Made by a program: the position numbers and the translations under genes. A DNA stretch of 64,000 nt from Streptacidiphilus rugosus AM-16 (GTDB lineage Bacteria; Actinomycetota; Actinomycetes; Streptomycetales; Streptomycetaceae). The stretch covers positions 186,001-250,000 of the forward strand of contig NZ_JQMJ01000003.1 in assembly GCF_000744655.1 (NCBI RefSeq). The letters run 5' to 3'. This document shows, one piece after another, positions 28,953-37,746 of the stretch. A model generated the notes under the pieces. It saw only the letters and a program-made list of their open reading frames with translations, searched no databases and was not told the origin of the DNA. The stretch's first letter is position 1; each line of letters begins with the position of its first letter.

Positions 28953-29256
28953 CGCTGAGCTGGACGCTGCGGTCGAGGCCGGCGGCGCGGATCACCCGCG
29001 TCACGGCCTCGTTGGCGCCCACGACCCTGATGTCCACGCCCCCGCCCATCTTCTGCCGGGCGAAGACCAGGGACCGCAGACCGGCGCTGGCCATGTAGCC
29101 GACCTTGGTCATCCGGATCTCCACGGTGCCGAGACCACGGGCCGCGGCCTTCTCGATGACCTCGTGGAACTCGGCGGCGGTGGAGGCGTCCAGCTCTCCC
29201 GCCAGTTCGATCACCGAGGTGTCGGCGGAGCTGCTGTACGAGATGGACAGTGGCAT
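28945..29256 (-). CDS. STAS-domain anti-anti-sigma factor (first)
   Basis: About 103 residues. STAS fold with TSVIELAGELDASTAAEFHE, then VEIRMTKVGYMASAGLRSLV; the Ser in MASAGL matches the phosphorylated Ser of SpoIIAA/RsbV proteins. The ATG at 29256 is preceded by AGAAGGG at 9 nt; a TTG at 29265 is a weaker alternative. It is the first gene of the STAS-RsbW-SpoIIE-MinD block and overlaps the RsbW-like gene. The substrate of the phosphatase encoded two genes on is probably this protein, or the second STAS protein at 31470, or both. Confidence 0.9.
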   Translation of the reverse strand: MPLSISYSSSADTSVIELAGELDASTAAEFHEVIEKAAARGLGTVEIRMTKVGYMASAGLRSLVFARQKMGGGVDIRVVGANEAVTRVIRAAGLDRSVQLSDG

Positions 29257-29317
29257 GTCGGTCAACCCTTCTGTGCGTCAGGCGTTGTGTTCCAGTTCGG
29301 ACGTCGTGCGGCGGGGC

Positions 29318-31444
29318 TCAGCTCTCGTTCGGCACCCGGCCCACCAGGACCACCACCGAGCGCGGTCCGGCCAGGTAGCTGCCGGGGTTCTCCAGCGCCG
29401 GCTCGCTGCCGGGCGCGTGCGCGCCCTGCGGCCCGGTGAGCGAGGTGTCCACGGCCAGGTGCCAGACCCGGCCGCCAGGAAGCTGCGGCAGCTCCAGGTC
29501 GTGCGCGTCCCAGTGGGCGTTCATGGCCGTGTAGACGCAGTCGTCGTCGCCGACCGAGGTCCGCATCACCGCCAGCAGCCGGCTGTACTCGGACCAGTCC
29601 GGCTGCCAGGCCCACTCGCCGTGCCAGCTGATGTCCGGCATCACGTCGCCCTCGGGCACGTCGCCGTAGGGGTGCTCGGGGACCCGCAGAACCGGGTGGG
29701 CCGCCCGCAGCGCGATCAGCTGTCTGGTGAACTCCAGCAGTTCCGCGTTGCTCTCGGCCATGCCCCAGTCCAGCCAGGAGAGCTCGTTGTCCTGGCAGTA
29801 GGTGTTGTTGTTGCCCTGCTGGGTGCGGCCGAACTCGTCACCCGCCAGCAGCATCGGCACGCCCTGGCTGGTCAGCAGGATGGCGAGGGCGTTCTTGGCC
29901 TGCCGCAACCGGAGCGCGTTGACGCCCGGGTCGTCGGTCGGCCCCTCGGCCCCGCAGTTCCAGCTGTTGTTGTCGTTGGCGCCGTCGCTGTTGTGCTCGC
30001 CGTTGGCCTCGTTGTGCTTGTCGTTGTAGCTGACCAGGTCGGCGAGGGTGAATCCGTCGTGCGCGGTGAGGAAGTTGATCGAGGCGTGGGTGCCGCGCCC
30101 CGCGTACAGGTCGGGCGAGCCGGCGATCCTGGTGGCGAGCTCGGGCACCATGCCGCTGTCGCCCTTGAGGAAGCGCCGCACGGCGTCCCGGTACTTGCCG
30201 TTCCACTCCGCCCAGCGGCCGTAGGCGGGGAAGTTCCCCACCTCGTACAGGCCGCCGGCGTCCCAGGCCTCGGCGATCAGCTTGGTGTTGCGCAGCACCG
30301 GGTCGTAGGCCAGCAGCTCCAGCAGCGGCGGGTTGGCCAGCGGGGTGCCGTCCTCGGCCCGGCCCAGGATCGCGGCCAGGTCGAAGCGGAAGCCGTCGAC
30401 GTGGAAGTCGGCGACCCAGTGCCGCAGGCAGTTGAGCACGAACTCGCGCACCACCGGGTGGTTGCAGTTGACCGTGTTCCCCGTGCCGCTGAAGTTGTAG
30501 TAGTAGCCCTCGCTGGTGAGCATGTAGTAGGTGGCGTTGTCCAGGCCCCTGAAGGAGATGGTGGGGCCCTGCTCGTTGCCCTCCGCGGTGTGGTTGAAGA
30601 CCACGTCCAGGATCACCTCGATCCCGGCCGCGTGCAGGTCCTTGACCAGTGTGCGGAACTCGTCCGACTGCATGCCCCAGCGCCCGGTCGCCGCGTAGCC
30701 GGCCTTGGGGGCCATGTACCCGACGGTGTTGTAGCCCCAGTAGTCGAGCAGCGGCTCGCCGGTCTCCGGGTGGCTGTTGGGGTTGTCCCACTCGTCGAAC
30801 TCGAAGATCGGCATCAGCTCCACGCAGTTGATCCCGAGCTCCTTCAGGTACGGGATCTTCTCGCGCAGCCCGGCGAAGGTGCCGGGGGCCGCCACCCCCG
30901 AGGAGGGGTGGCGGGTGAAGCCGCGGACGTGCGTCTCGTAGACGACCAGGTCCTCGGTCGGGATCCGGGGCGGGGTGTCCCCGCCCCAGTCGAAGTCGTC
31001 CAGTCCGATCCTGGCCCGGTACTGGTAGGGGTCGGAACGGTCGGGCTGCCTGCCCCACACGTCCCGGCCCGCGATGATCCGCGCGTACGGGTCGCTGAGC
31101 ACCTTGCGCGGGTCGAAGCGGTGGCCCCTGGCCGGGTCGAACGGGCCGTCGGCCCGGTAGCCGTACTCGATGTTCTCGTGGTCGAGGCCGAAGACCGTCA
31201 TCGAGAAGATGGAGCCGGTGCGGAACTCCTCCGGGTACTCCAGCTCCGCGTAGGGCTCGGGCTCCCCGCGCTTGAACAGCACCAGCGTCATCGCCGTGGC
31301 CTGGTCGGAGTAGACGGCGAAGTTCACCCCGCCCGGGACCAGCGTGGCCCCGAGCGGGAAGGGCCGGCCGGCCCGGACGCCGAACTCGCCGATCCGGTGG
31401 GTCGGGTAGGAGTCGATCCGGTGCACCGCCTCCATGGCGCTCAT
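29318..31444 (-). CDS. glgX: Glycogen debranching enzyme
   Basis: 708 residues, GH13_11 isoamylase-type enzyme that cuts alpha-1,6 branches from trimmed glucan. N-terminal CBM48 region GRPFPLGATLVPGGVNFAVY; barrel regions DVVFNHTAEGNEQGP, DGFRFDLAAILGRAEDGTPL (nucleophile), TKLIAEAWDAGGLYEVG (acid), NFLTAHDGFTLADLVSYNDK and PMLLAGDEFGRTQQGNNNTY. The C-terminal beta domain closes with GSYLAGPRSVVVLVGRV. The ATG at 31444 has AAAGGA 8 nt upstream; an internal ATG at 31435 is possible. It sits between the two STAS genes, which ties glucan turnover and the partner switch to one transcript. Confidence 0.97.
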   Translation of the reverse strand: MSAMEAVHRIDSYPTHRIGEFGVRAGRPFPLGATLVPGGVNFAVYSDQATAMTLVLFKRGEPEPYAELEYPEEFRTGSIFSMTVFGLDHENIEYGYRADGPFDPARGHRFDPRKVLSDPYARIIAGRDVWGRQPDRSDPYQYRARIGLDDFDWGGDTPPRIPTEDLVVYETHVRGFTRHPSSGVAAPGTFAGLREKIPYLKELGINCVELMPIFEFDEWDNPNSHPETGEPLLDYWGYNTVGYMAPKAGYAATGRWGMQSDEFRTLVKDLHAAGIEVILDVVFNHTAEGNEQGPTISFRGLDNATYYMLTSEGYYYNFSGTGNTVNCNHPVVREFVLNCLRHWVADFHVDGFRFDLAAILGRAEDGTPLANPPLLELLAYDPVLRNTKLIAEAWDAGGLYEVGNFPAYGRWAEWNGKYRDAVRRFLKGDSGMVPELATRIAGSPDLYAGRGTHASINFLTAHDGFTLADLVSYNDKHNEANGEHNSDGANDNNSWNCGAEGPTDDPGVNALRLRQAKNALAILLTSQGVPMLLAGDEFGRTQQGNNNTYCQDNELSWLDWGMAESNAELLEFTRQLIALRAAHPVLRVPEHPYGDVPEGDVMPDISWHGEWAWQPDWSEYSRLLAVMRTSVGDDDCVYTAMNAHWDAHDLELPQLPGGRVWHLAVDTSLTGPQGAHAPGSEPALENPGSYLAGPRSVVVLVGRVPNES

Positions 31445-31469
31445 CGCCCGTCCTTTCGCGCTTCGCCGC

Positions 31470-31808
31470 TCATCGCAGCACCCTGGAAGGGGCCGTCTCC
31501 GACTCCTCGAAGAAGTCGAGGAAGCCGGTGACCGACATGACGAACCGCAGTTCCTCGCTGAGCCCGGTCAGCCGGACCGCGGCCGAGCTGCGCTGGGCCT
31601 CGCGGTAGACGACCAGCAGGGTCCGCAGGCCCGCGCTGGACACGTACTCCACCTTGCCCAGGTCGATGACCAGGGTCTTGCCCTTGGACTGGTCGAGCAG
31701 CGGCAGCAGCCGGTCCAGCAGCCCGGCCGAGGTCGCGCTGTCGATCTCGCCGTCGAGCTCCGCGATGGTGCCCTTGCGGCCGTTACGGATCTTCAGGTCG
31801 AGCGTCAT
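31470..31808 (-). CDS. STAS-domain protein (second)
   Basis: 112 residues. MTLDLKIRNGRKGTIAELDG, then KTLVIDLGKVEYVSSAGLRT with the conserved phosphorylatable Ser in SSAGL, and a C-terminal helix DFFEESETAPSRVLR. The ATG shares one base with the stop of the AGE-family gene (TGATG), so translation is coupled. It is a relative of the STAS protein at 28945 but not a near copy. Two STAS proteins with one kinase and one phosphatase allow either redundant or separately tuned inputs. Confidence 0.9.
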   Translation of the reverse strand: MTLDLKIRNGRKGTIAELDGEIDSATSAGLLDRLLPLLDQSKGKTLVIDLGKVEYVSSAGLRTLLVVYREAQRSSAAVRLTGLSEELRFVMSVTGFLDFFEESETAPSRVLR

Positions 31809-33646
31809 CACGCACTCCTGTCCGGGCGGTCCACCGGGGTGAGCGTGACCTTGACCTTCACCCGGTCGTCGCCCTCGGGCAGGGTCACGGTCAGCGCCTC
31901 GGCGTCGAAGTCGGTGTGCTCCTTGCCCTCGATCTCCACGCCGGTGATCCGCACCGAGCCGGCCGGCAGCAGGTCGGGGGAGACCCGCAGCACCCGGCCG
32001 GGCAGGCCGTTCGGGGTCGGCTTGAAGTGGAAGTCCATCGCCCGGCCGCGGATCAGCAGGTTGTTGTAGACCGCCGCGAGGTAGCAGAGCTCGGCGGAGT
32101 GGTACATGCTCATCGAGTGGCTGCCCTTGAGCCGCTCCGTGCCCAGCAGGTACGGCATGCCGCCGGCCAGCACGTTGAAGTAGACGGCTCCCTCGTCGTG
32201 GTCGAGGAAGAAGGCGTTGTAGAAGGACTCCGCCTGGCGCGCCTCGCGCTCGTAGGCGCCCTTGCCGGTGACCCCGCCCAGGATCAGGTAGGCGAGGATC
32301 GCCTGTTCCTGCTGCCACCAGGCCTTGCGGTCGTGCCAGGCGAAGCGGTGGTGGTCCTCGCCCTCGTTCTTGAGCCGCTCGACCACGTCGTACCAGCCGC
32401 CGCGCTGCTGGTCGCTGCCGGCCGCCGGCATCAGCTCGGCGATCTGGCCGGCCAGGTCGGCGTACTCCGGCTTGGACCGCAGCGAGTTCATCCGCATCAG
32501 GTTCCAGGCGATCTTCAGGTTGTGCCCGACCACCGCGCGGTTCTGCTGCCAGCCGTGCTCGGTGTCGTGCGACCAGTCGCGGTGGAAGCGCTCCTGCACG
32601 AACGGGGAGGACTTGTAGTCGGGGAAGTGCTCGACGATGGTGTCGAAGGTCTGCTCCAGGAAGTCCGCGTAGCCCTGCTCGCCGGTGGCCAGGTAGAGGT
32701 TGATCAGGTACGCGGGGGCGTGGTCGCCCACCGAGTTCCAGTTCTTCCGCTCCTTGTTCTCGCCCAGCGACTCGTGGTCCGCGGTGAACAGGATCGGGTC
32801 GACGTGCGAGTAGTAGCCGCCCAGCTCCGGGTCGTGGAAGAACTTCTCGAAGAGCCGGATGGTGGCGTCCGCGTCCGCCTTGATCTGCGGGTCACCGGTG
32901 ATCCGGTACGTCTGCACCGGGCCGGCCAGTGCGTAGATCTGCTCGTACATCGGGATCGCGTCGTAGTCGTCGGAGAACTCCGAGCTGAACAGCTTCCGCT
33001 CGCTGGCCCCGTCGATGCTGACGCCGTGGTACCAGTAGACGACGTCGTCCTCGGTGTCGACCACGCGCATGTGCTTGCGCAGGTACTCGGTGCCGCGCTC
33101 GGCGACCTCCAGGTACTCGTCCTTGCCGGTGAGCAGGTAGGCCGAGGCCATGCCGTAGACCAGCCGGGAGATGGTGTCGGTCTCCTGCACGTGGCTGGAG
33201 CCCTTCTCGCCGCCGAGCCTGACCTCGGTCCGGTACTCGTCGAAGTCGACCTCGCCCTCGGGGAACTGGGCCTTGCGGTAGAAGGAGGCCAGCTGCTCGA
33301 TCTGGCGCACCCACCAGCCGGTCTCCTCGAAGCGGAACTCCTCCGCGCCGCGGCCGAGGAAGACCAGCCGCTTGGCGGCGCAGTGCACCTGGTCCGACTT
33401 CGGGTAGAAGATCCCGTAGACGAAGAGGAAGCGGCCCGGCGAGAGCATCTCGTCGATGTGCCCGGAGGCGTCGATGTAGGGCTCGCCCAGGTTGCGGACC
33501 AGCTCCGCGCTCGGCTGCTCGGCCAGCGAGACGGTGAACGCCCGGCCGTCGGCGGTGTGCATCCGCAGCAGCCGCTTGTCGGAGTCGAAGTGGTCGATGT
33601 AGCCGGCGATCGTGTCGGAGAAGGTGAAGTTCGCCGTGTCCGTCAT
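31808..33646 (-). CDS. AGE/N-acylglucosamine 2-epimerase-family protein with extra terminal domains
   Basis: 612 residues from the ATG at 33646, with GGAAGGAG at normal spacing. Residues about 110-500 form an alpha/alpha barrel of the AGE type, for example VYGMASAYLLTGKDEYLEVA, RDWSHDTEHGWQQNRAVVGH and SHSMSMYHSAELCYLAAVY. The AGE signature GHxxE (catalytic His and Glu) is GHNLK here, so the acid is replaced by Lys and epimerase activity is uncertain. About 100 N-terminal residues (FSDTIAGYIDHFDSDKRLLR) and about 100 C-terminal beta-rich residues are not part of the usual 400-residue family. In a glucan gene run it may act on an oligosaccharide or bind one. Substrate unknown. Confidence 0.75.
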   Translation of the reverse strand: MTDTANFTFSDTIAGYIDHFDSDKRLLRMHTADGRAFTVSLAEQPSAELVRNLGEPYIDASGHIDEMLSPGRFLFVYGIFYPKSDQVHCAAKRLVFLGRGAEEFRFEETGWWVRQIEQLASFYRKAQFPEGEVDFDEYRTEVRLGGEKGSSHVQETDTISRLVYGMASAYLLTGKDEYLEVAERGTEYLRKHMRVVDTEDDVVYWYHGVSIDGASERKLFSSEFSDDYDAIPMYEQIYALAGPVQTYRITGDPQIKADADATIRLFEKFFHDPELGGYYSHVDPILFTADHESLGENKERKNWNSVGDHAPAYLINLYLATGEQGYADFLEQTFDTIVEHFPDYKSSPFVQERFHRDWSHDTEHGWQQNRAVVGHNLKIAWNLMRMNSLRSKPEYADLAGQIAELMPAAGSDQQRGGWYDVVERLKNEGEDHHRFAWHDRKAWWQQEQAILAYLILGGVTGKGAYEREARQAESFYNAFFLDHDEGAVYFNVLAGGMPYLLGTERLKGSHSMSMYHSAELCYLAAVYNNLLIRGRAMDFHFKPTPNGLPGRVLRVSPDLLPAGSVRITGVEIEGKEHTDFDAEALTVTLPEGDDRVKVKVTLTPVDRPDRSA

Positions 33647-34089
33647 GACGTGCTCCTTCCGTCGGTTGCTCGCAAGTCCTCGTCGAGCCGGTCGTCGTCC
33701 TGGAAGCCCTGGCTGACCTCGACGATCACGCCGTCCGGGTCGCGCAGCCACACGCTGCGCCAGCCGCAGATGAAGTCGTCGAAGCCCATCGGGCCCAACG
33801 TGATCTCGGCCGCCTCGCCCATGCCGGCGAGGAAGGCGTCCACGTCCTCGGTCTGGAAGGCGAGATGGCGCATCCGGCCGGGCGCCGCGGGGCCGTCGTC
33901 GTGCGCGGCCGCGGCGACCGGTTCGGCGGCCTGGAACAGCTCCAGGTAGGCCTCGCCCCGGCGCAGGAAGACGATCTCCGAGTCGCCGAGGTCGACCACC
34001 CTGGCCCGGTCGAAGCCGAACCAGCGGGTGTAGAACTCCTCGGTCGCCTTCTGATCGCGGCAGTTGAGGCCGACGTGCGACCAGCGCAT
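33643..34089 (-). CDS. VOC (glyoxalase/dioxygenase-fold) protein
   Basis: 148 residues, two beta-alpha-beta-beta-beta units. MRWSHVGLNCRDQKATEEFY opens the first and GRMRHLAFQTEDVDAFLAGM the second; VWLRDPDGVIVEVSQG closes the fold. His5, His in RHLAF and the Glu of IVEV are at the metal-ligand positions of the VOC superfamily, so it may be metal dependent. Function within the superfamily (glyoxalase, fosfomycin-type, dioxygenase) is open. It overlaps both neighbours: one base with the preceding DJ-1 gene and ATGA with the AGE-family gene. Confidence 0.88.
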   Translation of the reverse strand: MRWSHVGLNCRDQKATEEFYTRWFGFDRARVVDLGDSEIVFLRRGEAYLELFQAAEPVAAAAHDDGPAAPGRMRHLAFQTEDVDAFLAGMGEAAEITLGPMGFDDFICGWRSVWLRDPDGVIVEVSQGFQDDDRLDEDLRATDGRSTS

Positions 34090-34706
34090 CACCGGGCACC
34101 GCCGCTGGTCCCGCCGCGCGCGGAGAGCAGCTCGACGATCCGGCGGGCGAACAGGTGGTGGTGCGCCCCGGTCCGGCCGGTGACCAGGTCGCCGTCGACG
34201 ACGACGTCCTCGTCCACGTAGTTCGCGCCCATGTTCCTGATGTCGCCGATCAGGTTGTTGTGGCAGACGACCTTCCGGCCGCGCACCTTGTCCGGGATCG
34301 AGGCGGCCAGCCACATGCCGTGGCAGATCACGCCCTTGAGCACGCCCTGCTGCTCGAAGGCGCGCCGCAGCAGCTCGGTGGCCGGGGAGAGCCGGTCCAC
34401 GTCCTCGGTGTAGCGGAGCCGGTCGGCGACCATGCCGGAGGGCACGATCACCGCGCCGTAGCCGCGCAGGTCGGCGTCGGAGAGGCCCTCGAAGCTGCGC
34501 TCGACCACGAAGGGCGCGCGGTACTCGTGGCCGGAGAAGGTGATCGACTCCTGGCCCCAGAGCCGGGTGAGGAAGTCGACCTGGGCGCCCTCCTCGGCGA
34601 AGCGGTGCTGGTAGTAGAAGATCTCCGGCTCGTAGTAGTCGCTCTCCATGAGCACGGCGATCCGCTGCCCGGTGAGCGGGCCGGGCGCGAGCACGGCGTC
34701 AGACAC
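34089..34706 (-). CDS. DJ-1/PfpI family protein, paralogue 2
   Basis: 205 residues from a GTG at 34706. PfpI-type layout: RIAVLMESDYYEPEIFYYQH with the Glu that pairs with the nucleophile, YGAVIVPSGMVADRLR, the elbow GVICHGMWLAASI with Cys, and GANYVDEDVVVDGDLVTGRT near the end, typical of PfpI proteases/deglycases. It overlaps the GMC oxidoreductase end by 8 bp and shares one base with the VOC gene start. Likely cytosolic. A role in removing reactive carbonyls formed by neighbouring oxidases is possible but not shown. Confidence 0.88.
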   Translation of the reverse strand: MSDAVLAPGPLTGQRIAVLMESDYYEPEIFYYQHRFAEEGAQVDFLTRLWGQESITFSGHEYRAPFVVERSFEGLSDADLRGYGAVIVPSGMVADRLRYTEDVDRLSPATELLRRAFEQQGVLKGVICHGMWLAASIPDKVRGRKVVCHNNLIGDIRNMGANYVDEDVVVDGDLVTGRTGAHHHLFARRIVELLSARGGTSGGAR

Positions 34707-36315
34707 GGGACACTCCCTTGATCATGTCGGCCGCCCGCTCGGCGATCATCACGATGGCGGCGTGGCAGTTGCCGGACGGCACCGCCGGCATCACCGAGGC
34801 GTCGACCACGCGCAGCCCCTGGACGCCGTGCACCCGCAGCTCGGGGTCGACGACGGAGAGGTCGTCGACGCCCATCCGGCAGGAGCCGGCCTGGTGGTGG
34901 TAGCTCTCGGCGCTGCGGCGGACCCAGGCGCGCAGCGCCTCGCGGTCGCCGACCTCGGGTCCTGGCTGGAGCTCCTGCTTGTACCAGGAGGAGAAGGCCG
35001 AGGTGCCGAAGAGGTCCCTGGCCAGCTCGACTGCCTGGACCATCCTCTCCAGGTCCCAGCGGTCGCCGAAGTAGTTCGGGTTGATCAGCGGCGCGGCCAG
35101 CGGATCGCGTCCGGCCAGCCGGATCCAGCCCCGCGAGACCGGGCGGACCACGCCGGGCAGGATGGAGACGGTGTTCGGGTGCGACTGGCCCACGATCACG
35201 TCGAAGGGCACGTGCACGAAGGCGATCTGCAGGTCCGGCGCGGGCAGGCCGGGCCTGGAGGCCAGGAACAGCGCGCTCTCGGAGAGGTTCTGGTGCGGCG
35301 GCGCCAGCTCCTGGCGGACCTCGGCCATCAGGCCCGTCAGCACGTGGTTGTGGAAGTTCTCGCCGACGCCCGGGACGGCGGAGCGGAGCGGGATGTCGAA
35401 CTGCCGCAGTTGCTCCGGCGCGCCGATGCCGGAGAGCAGCAGCAGCTTGGGCGACTCGATCGCGCCCGCGGCCACGATCACCTCGCGCCTGGCTCGCACC
35501 TGCTGCAGGCCCCCGGGCGCGGCCTCGCCCCGCGCGTCCTGGACGATCCGGCCCGCGCCAGGCTCGGGGCGGGCGGGCTGCGCCGACTGGACGTACTCGG
35601 CGCCCACACAGCGCTCTCCCTCGAACAGCAGCCTGGTGGTCTGCGCGGCGGTGCGCAGCGTCAGGTTGGGGCGGGCGAGAGCCGGCTCCAGGTAGGCGGC
35701 CAGCGAACCCTGGCGGCGGCCGTCGGCCACGTCCAGGTGGTGCCAGCCGGTGCCGAAGAGGCCGCGGTTCGGACCGTCGATGTTGAAGTCGGCGATCTCC
35801 TCGTGGCCCAGCTCCACCGCGGCGTCGATGAAGGCGCGGGAGGCCGGGTTGGGCCGGTGCTTCGAGGCGTTGGTGATCCGCTGCGGTCCGGCGGTGCCGG
35901 TGGTCGGGGCGGTCACGTCCTCCTGGGACTCGGCGAGCGCGAAGTAGGGCAGCACGTCCTGGTAGGACCAGCCGGCCGCGCCCTGGTAGGCCCAGTTGTC
36001 GAAGTCCGAGGCGTGGCCCCGGATGTGCATCATGATGTAGAGGTTGCTGCTGCCGCCCGGCGCCTTGCCGCGCGGCTCGTAGACGCTGCGCCCGTCCAGT
36101 CCCGGCTGCGGCACGGTGGTGTAACCCCAGTCGATGGAGCTGCCCAGCAGCCGGTACCAGACCGAGGGGTCGTCGACCTCGGGCGGGATCACGTTCCCGC
36201 CGGCCTCCAGCACCAGGACGCTGACGTCCGGGTCCTCGCTGAGGCGGTTGGCCAGCACACCGCCCGCCGCGCCCGCCCCGACGACGATGTAGTCGTACTC
36301 CTTTGCGGCTGTCAC
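34699..36315 (-). CDS. GMC-family FAD oxidoreductase
   Basis: 538 residues, choline/glucose/alcohol dehydrogenase superfamily. FAD dinucleotide loop DYIVVGAGAAGGVLANRLSE and VLVLEAGG; GMC signature regions EPRGKAPGGSSNLYIMMHIR and VIVAAGAIESPKLLLLSGIG; active-site His in YHHQAGSCRMG and Asn/His in MPAVPSGNCHAAIVMIAE. A 30-residue insertion rich in Ala, Pro and Gly (near ARPEPGAGRIVQD) sits before the second signature. Substrate is probably a primary alcohol or sugar; O2 or an unknown acceptor would take the electrons. Start GTG at 36315. Confidence 0.93.
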   Translation of the reverse strand: MTAAKEYDYIVVGAGAAGGVLANRLSEDPDVSVLVLEAGGNVIPPEVDDPSVWYRLLGSSIDWGYTTVPQPGLDGRSVYEPRGKAPGGSSNLYIMMHIRGHASDFDNWAYQGAAGWSYQDVLPYFALAESQEDVTAPTTGTAGPQRITNASKHRPNPASRAFIDAAVELGHEEIADFNIDGPNRGLFGTGWHHLDVADGRRQGSLAAYLEPALARPNLTLRTAAQTTRLLFEGERCVGAEYVQSAQPARPEPGAGRIVQDARGEAAPGGLQQVRARREVIVAAGAIESPKLLLLSGIGAPEQLRQFDIPLRSAVPGVGENFHNHVLTGLMAEVRQELAPPHQNLSESALFLASRPGLPAPDLQIAFVHVPFDVIVGQSHPNTVSILPGVVRPVSRGWIRLAGRDPLAAPLINPNYFGDRWDLERMVQAVELARDLFGTSAFSSWYKQELQPGPEVGDREALRAWVRRSAESYHHQAGSCRMGVDDLSVVDPELRVHGVQGLRVVDASVMPAVPSGNCHAAIVMIAERAADMIKGVSRV

Positions 36316-36347
36316 CTTGGCTCTCCTCCTGTTCGGCCCGGGCCGGC

Positions 36348-36725
36348 TCAGACCTGCGAGAGCACCTGGAAGGGCACGGTGTCGTGGTAGTTGGCCATAT
36401 AGGCGATCTTTCCGCCGACGATCCTGAAGTAGTTCATGACCTCGGCCTCGACCGGCTTGCCGGACAGGCTCTCAGCGACCAGGTGGGAGACGGCGGCCGC
36501 GTCCTCGCCGTCGACCAGGAAGCGCACCGGGTGGTTCTGGAAGACCCGGTACATCTTGTCCATCCCGGCCATCATGGTGCGCAGCGTCGCCAGCCCCTCG
36601 ATGTGGCCGGCCAGCTGCTCGTCCATGACCATGTCGTCGGTGAACAGGTCGCACCAGGCGTCCCAGTCGCCCTTGTTCGCGTACTCGTAGTACTTGGTCA
36701 GCACGTCGCGCGCGTCCATAGCCAT
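36348..36725 (-). CDS. SnoaL-like protein A
   Basis: 125 residues, NTF2 fold: RDVLTKYYEYANKGDWDAWC, DLFTDDMVMDEQLAGHIEGL, then FQNHPVRFLVDGEDAAAVSH and NYFRIVGGKIAYMANYHDTV. The pattern with GHIEG and a closing YMANYHDT strand is common in ketosteroid-isomerase-like SnoaL proteins. It is the third of three SnoaL genes read in series (37713 to 36348) just before the GMC oxidoreductase. The three differ enough to be separate families rather than recent copies. Function unknown. Confidence 0.82.
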   Translation of the reverse strand: MAMDARDVLTKYYEYANKGDWDAWCDLFTDDMVMDEQLAGHIEGLATLRTMMAGMDKMYRVFQNHPVRFLVDGEDAAAVSHLVAESLSGKPVEAEVMNYFRIVGGKIAYMANYHDTVPFQVLSQV

Positions 36726-36785
36726 CGCCTCTCGCCTGTGGGGTTCGGGGTGTCGGTGTGGGATGTCCGTGGGGGAAGCCGGCGG

Positions 36786-37235
36786 TCAGTAGCGGATGCC
36801 GCCGGGGCGGAACGGGGCCCAGAACTGGCTGAAGGCCGCGGCGTCGTCGCCCATCAGGCCGTCGTGGCCCTCGACGATCCGGCCGTCGCGCCAGCGCATG
36901 AAGTGGAAGACGGTCACGTCCAGCCGGTCGTACGGGGACAGGCTGTCCTCCGGCGCGCCCGCACGCATGCCGTAGTTGTGGCAGACGTCGGCCGAGCAGT
37001 CCTCGCCGACCATGACCACCTCGCGGTCCATCCGGAAGCTGCCGCCGGTGAGCTTGCCCGCGGTCGCCATCATGTCCAGGAAGGCGTCGAGGCTCTCGTA
37101 CCAGCCGGCCAGCGGGTGGTTGCCGGGGACCAGCCAGCGCAGGTCCTCGGCGTAGTACTCGGTGATCCTCTTCCGGTCGCCGCTGCCGAGCGCCTGGTAG
37201 GCCGCCTCGACGCGGGCACGGGTCACAGCTGTCAT
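36786..37235 (-). CDS. SnoaL-like protein B
   Basis: 149 residues: RARVEAAYQALGSGDRKRIT, EYYAEDLRWLVPGNHPLAGW, ESLDAFLDMMATAGKLTGGS and VFHFMRWRDGRIVEGHDGLM. WLVPG-NxLAG is a frequent pocket motif in SnoaL-type proteins. Start ATG at 37235 with a GAAGGGGG sequence upstream. It is the middle of the SnoaL trio. It may be a hydrolase, isomerase or binding protein; no catalytic residues are assignable. Confidence 0.82.
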   Translation of the reverse strand: MTAVTRARVEAAYQALGSGDRKRITEYYAEDLRWLVPGNHPLAGWYESLDAFLDMMATAGKLTGGSFRMDREVVMVGEDCSADVCHNYGMRAGAPEDSLSPYDRLDVTVFHFMRWRDGRIVEGHDGLMGDDAAAFSQFWAPFRPGGIRY

Positions 37236-37266
37236 GGCAGAAGCCCCCTTCGGGTCCGGTCCGGGA

Positions 37267-37713
37267 TCACAGCGAGCCCGAGCCGGGCATCGGGTCCAGG
37301 GCGTTGACGGCGTAGCTGCGGATCAGCGGCCCGTTCGGGCCGGCCACCACGGTCCAGGTCTGGTCGGCGTCGAAGCCGAGCCACTCGCTGCGGTCCGCCG
37401 GCGGGTTCCAGATCCGCGCCTGCCAGTTGACGAACACCCTGACCGTGACCGGCTGCCCGGCCGGGCCGCCGAGGTCGGGCTCGACCTTGGTGACGGTGTG
37501 CACCTCGTCGAAGAAACGATTCGTCACCGCCTCGTACCAGCGGGCGAAGCCCCGGTGGCCGATGAACGTGTCCTCGGGCACGCCGAACTCGAGCTCCGGG
37601 TGCAGGAATTCCAGCGTCTCGTCGAGCGGGACGTGGCGGTCCAGGGCGACGTACCAGGCGACCGCGAAGTCGTGGATCGACGCCTCGGTGAGCGCCTTGG
37701 GAGCCTCGGGCAC
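37267..37713 (-). CDS. SnoaL-like protein C
   Basis: 148 residues: IHDFAVAWYVALDRHVPLDE, LEFLHPELEFGVPEDTFIGH, RGFARWYEAVTNRFFDEVHT and VRVFVNWQARIWNPPADRSE. The GTG at 37713 follows AAGGAGG at good spacing. First of the SnoaL trio, 33 bp behind the TPP-enzyme gene. Its pocket helix FARWYEAV and strand VNWQARIW resemble proteins from aromatic or sugar catabolism, but this is a weak hint. Confidence 0.82.
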   Translation of the reverse strand: MPEAPKALTEASIHDFAVAWYVALDRHVPLDETLEFLHPELEFGVPEDTFIGHRGFARWYEAVTNRFFDEVHTVTKVEPDLGGPAGQPVTVRVFVNWQARIWNPPADRSEWLGFDADQTWTVVAGPNGPLIRSYAVNALDPMPGSGSL

Positions 37714-37746
37714 GGCGGGCCTCCTTCGAGAGTGGGAACGGGTGGG

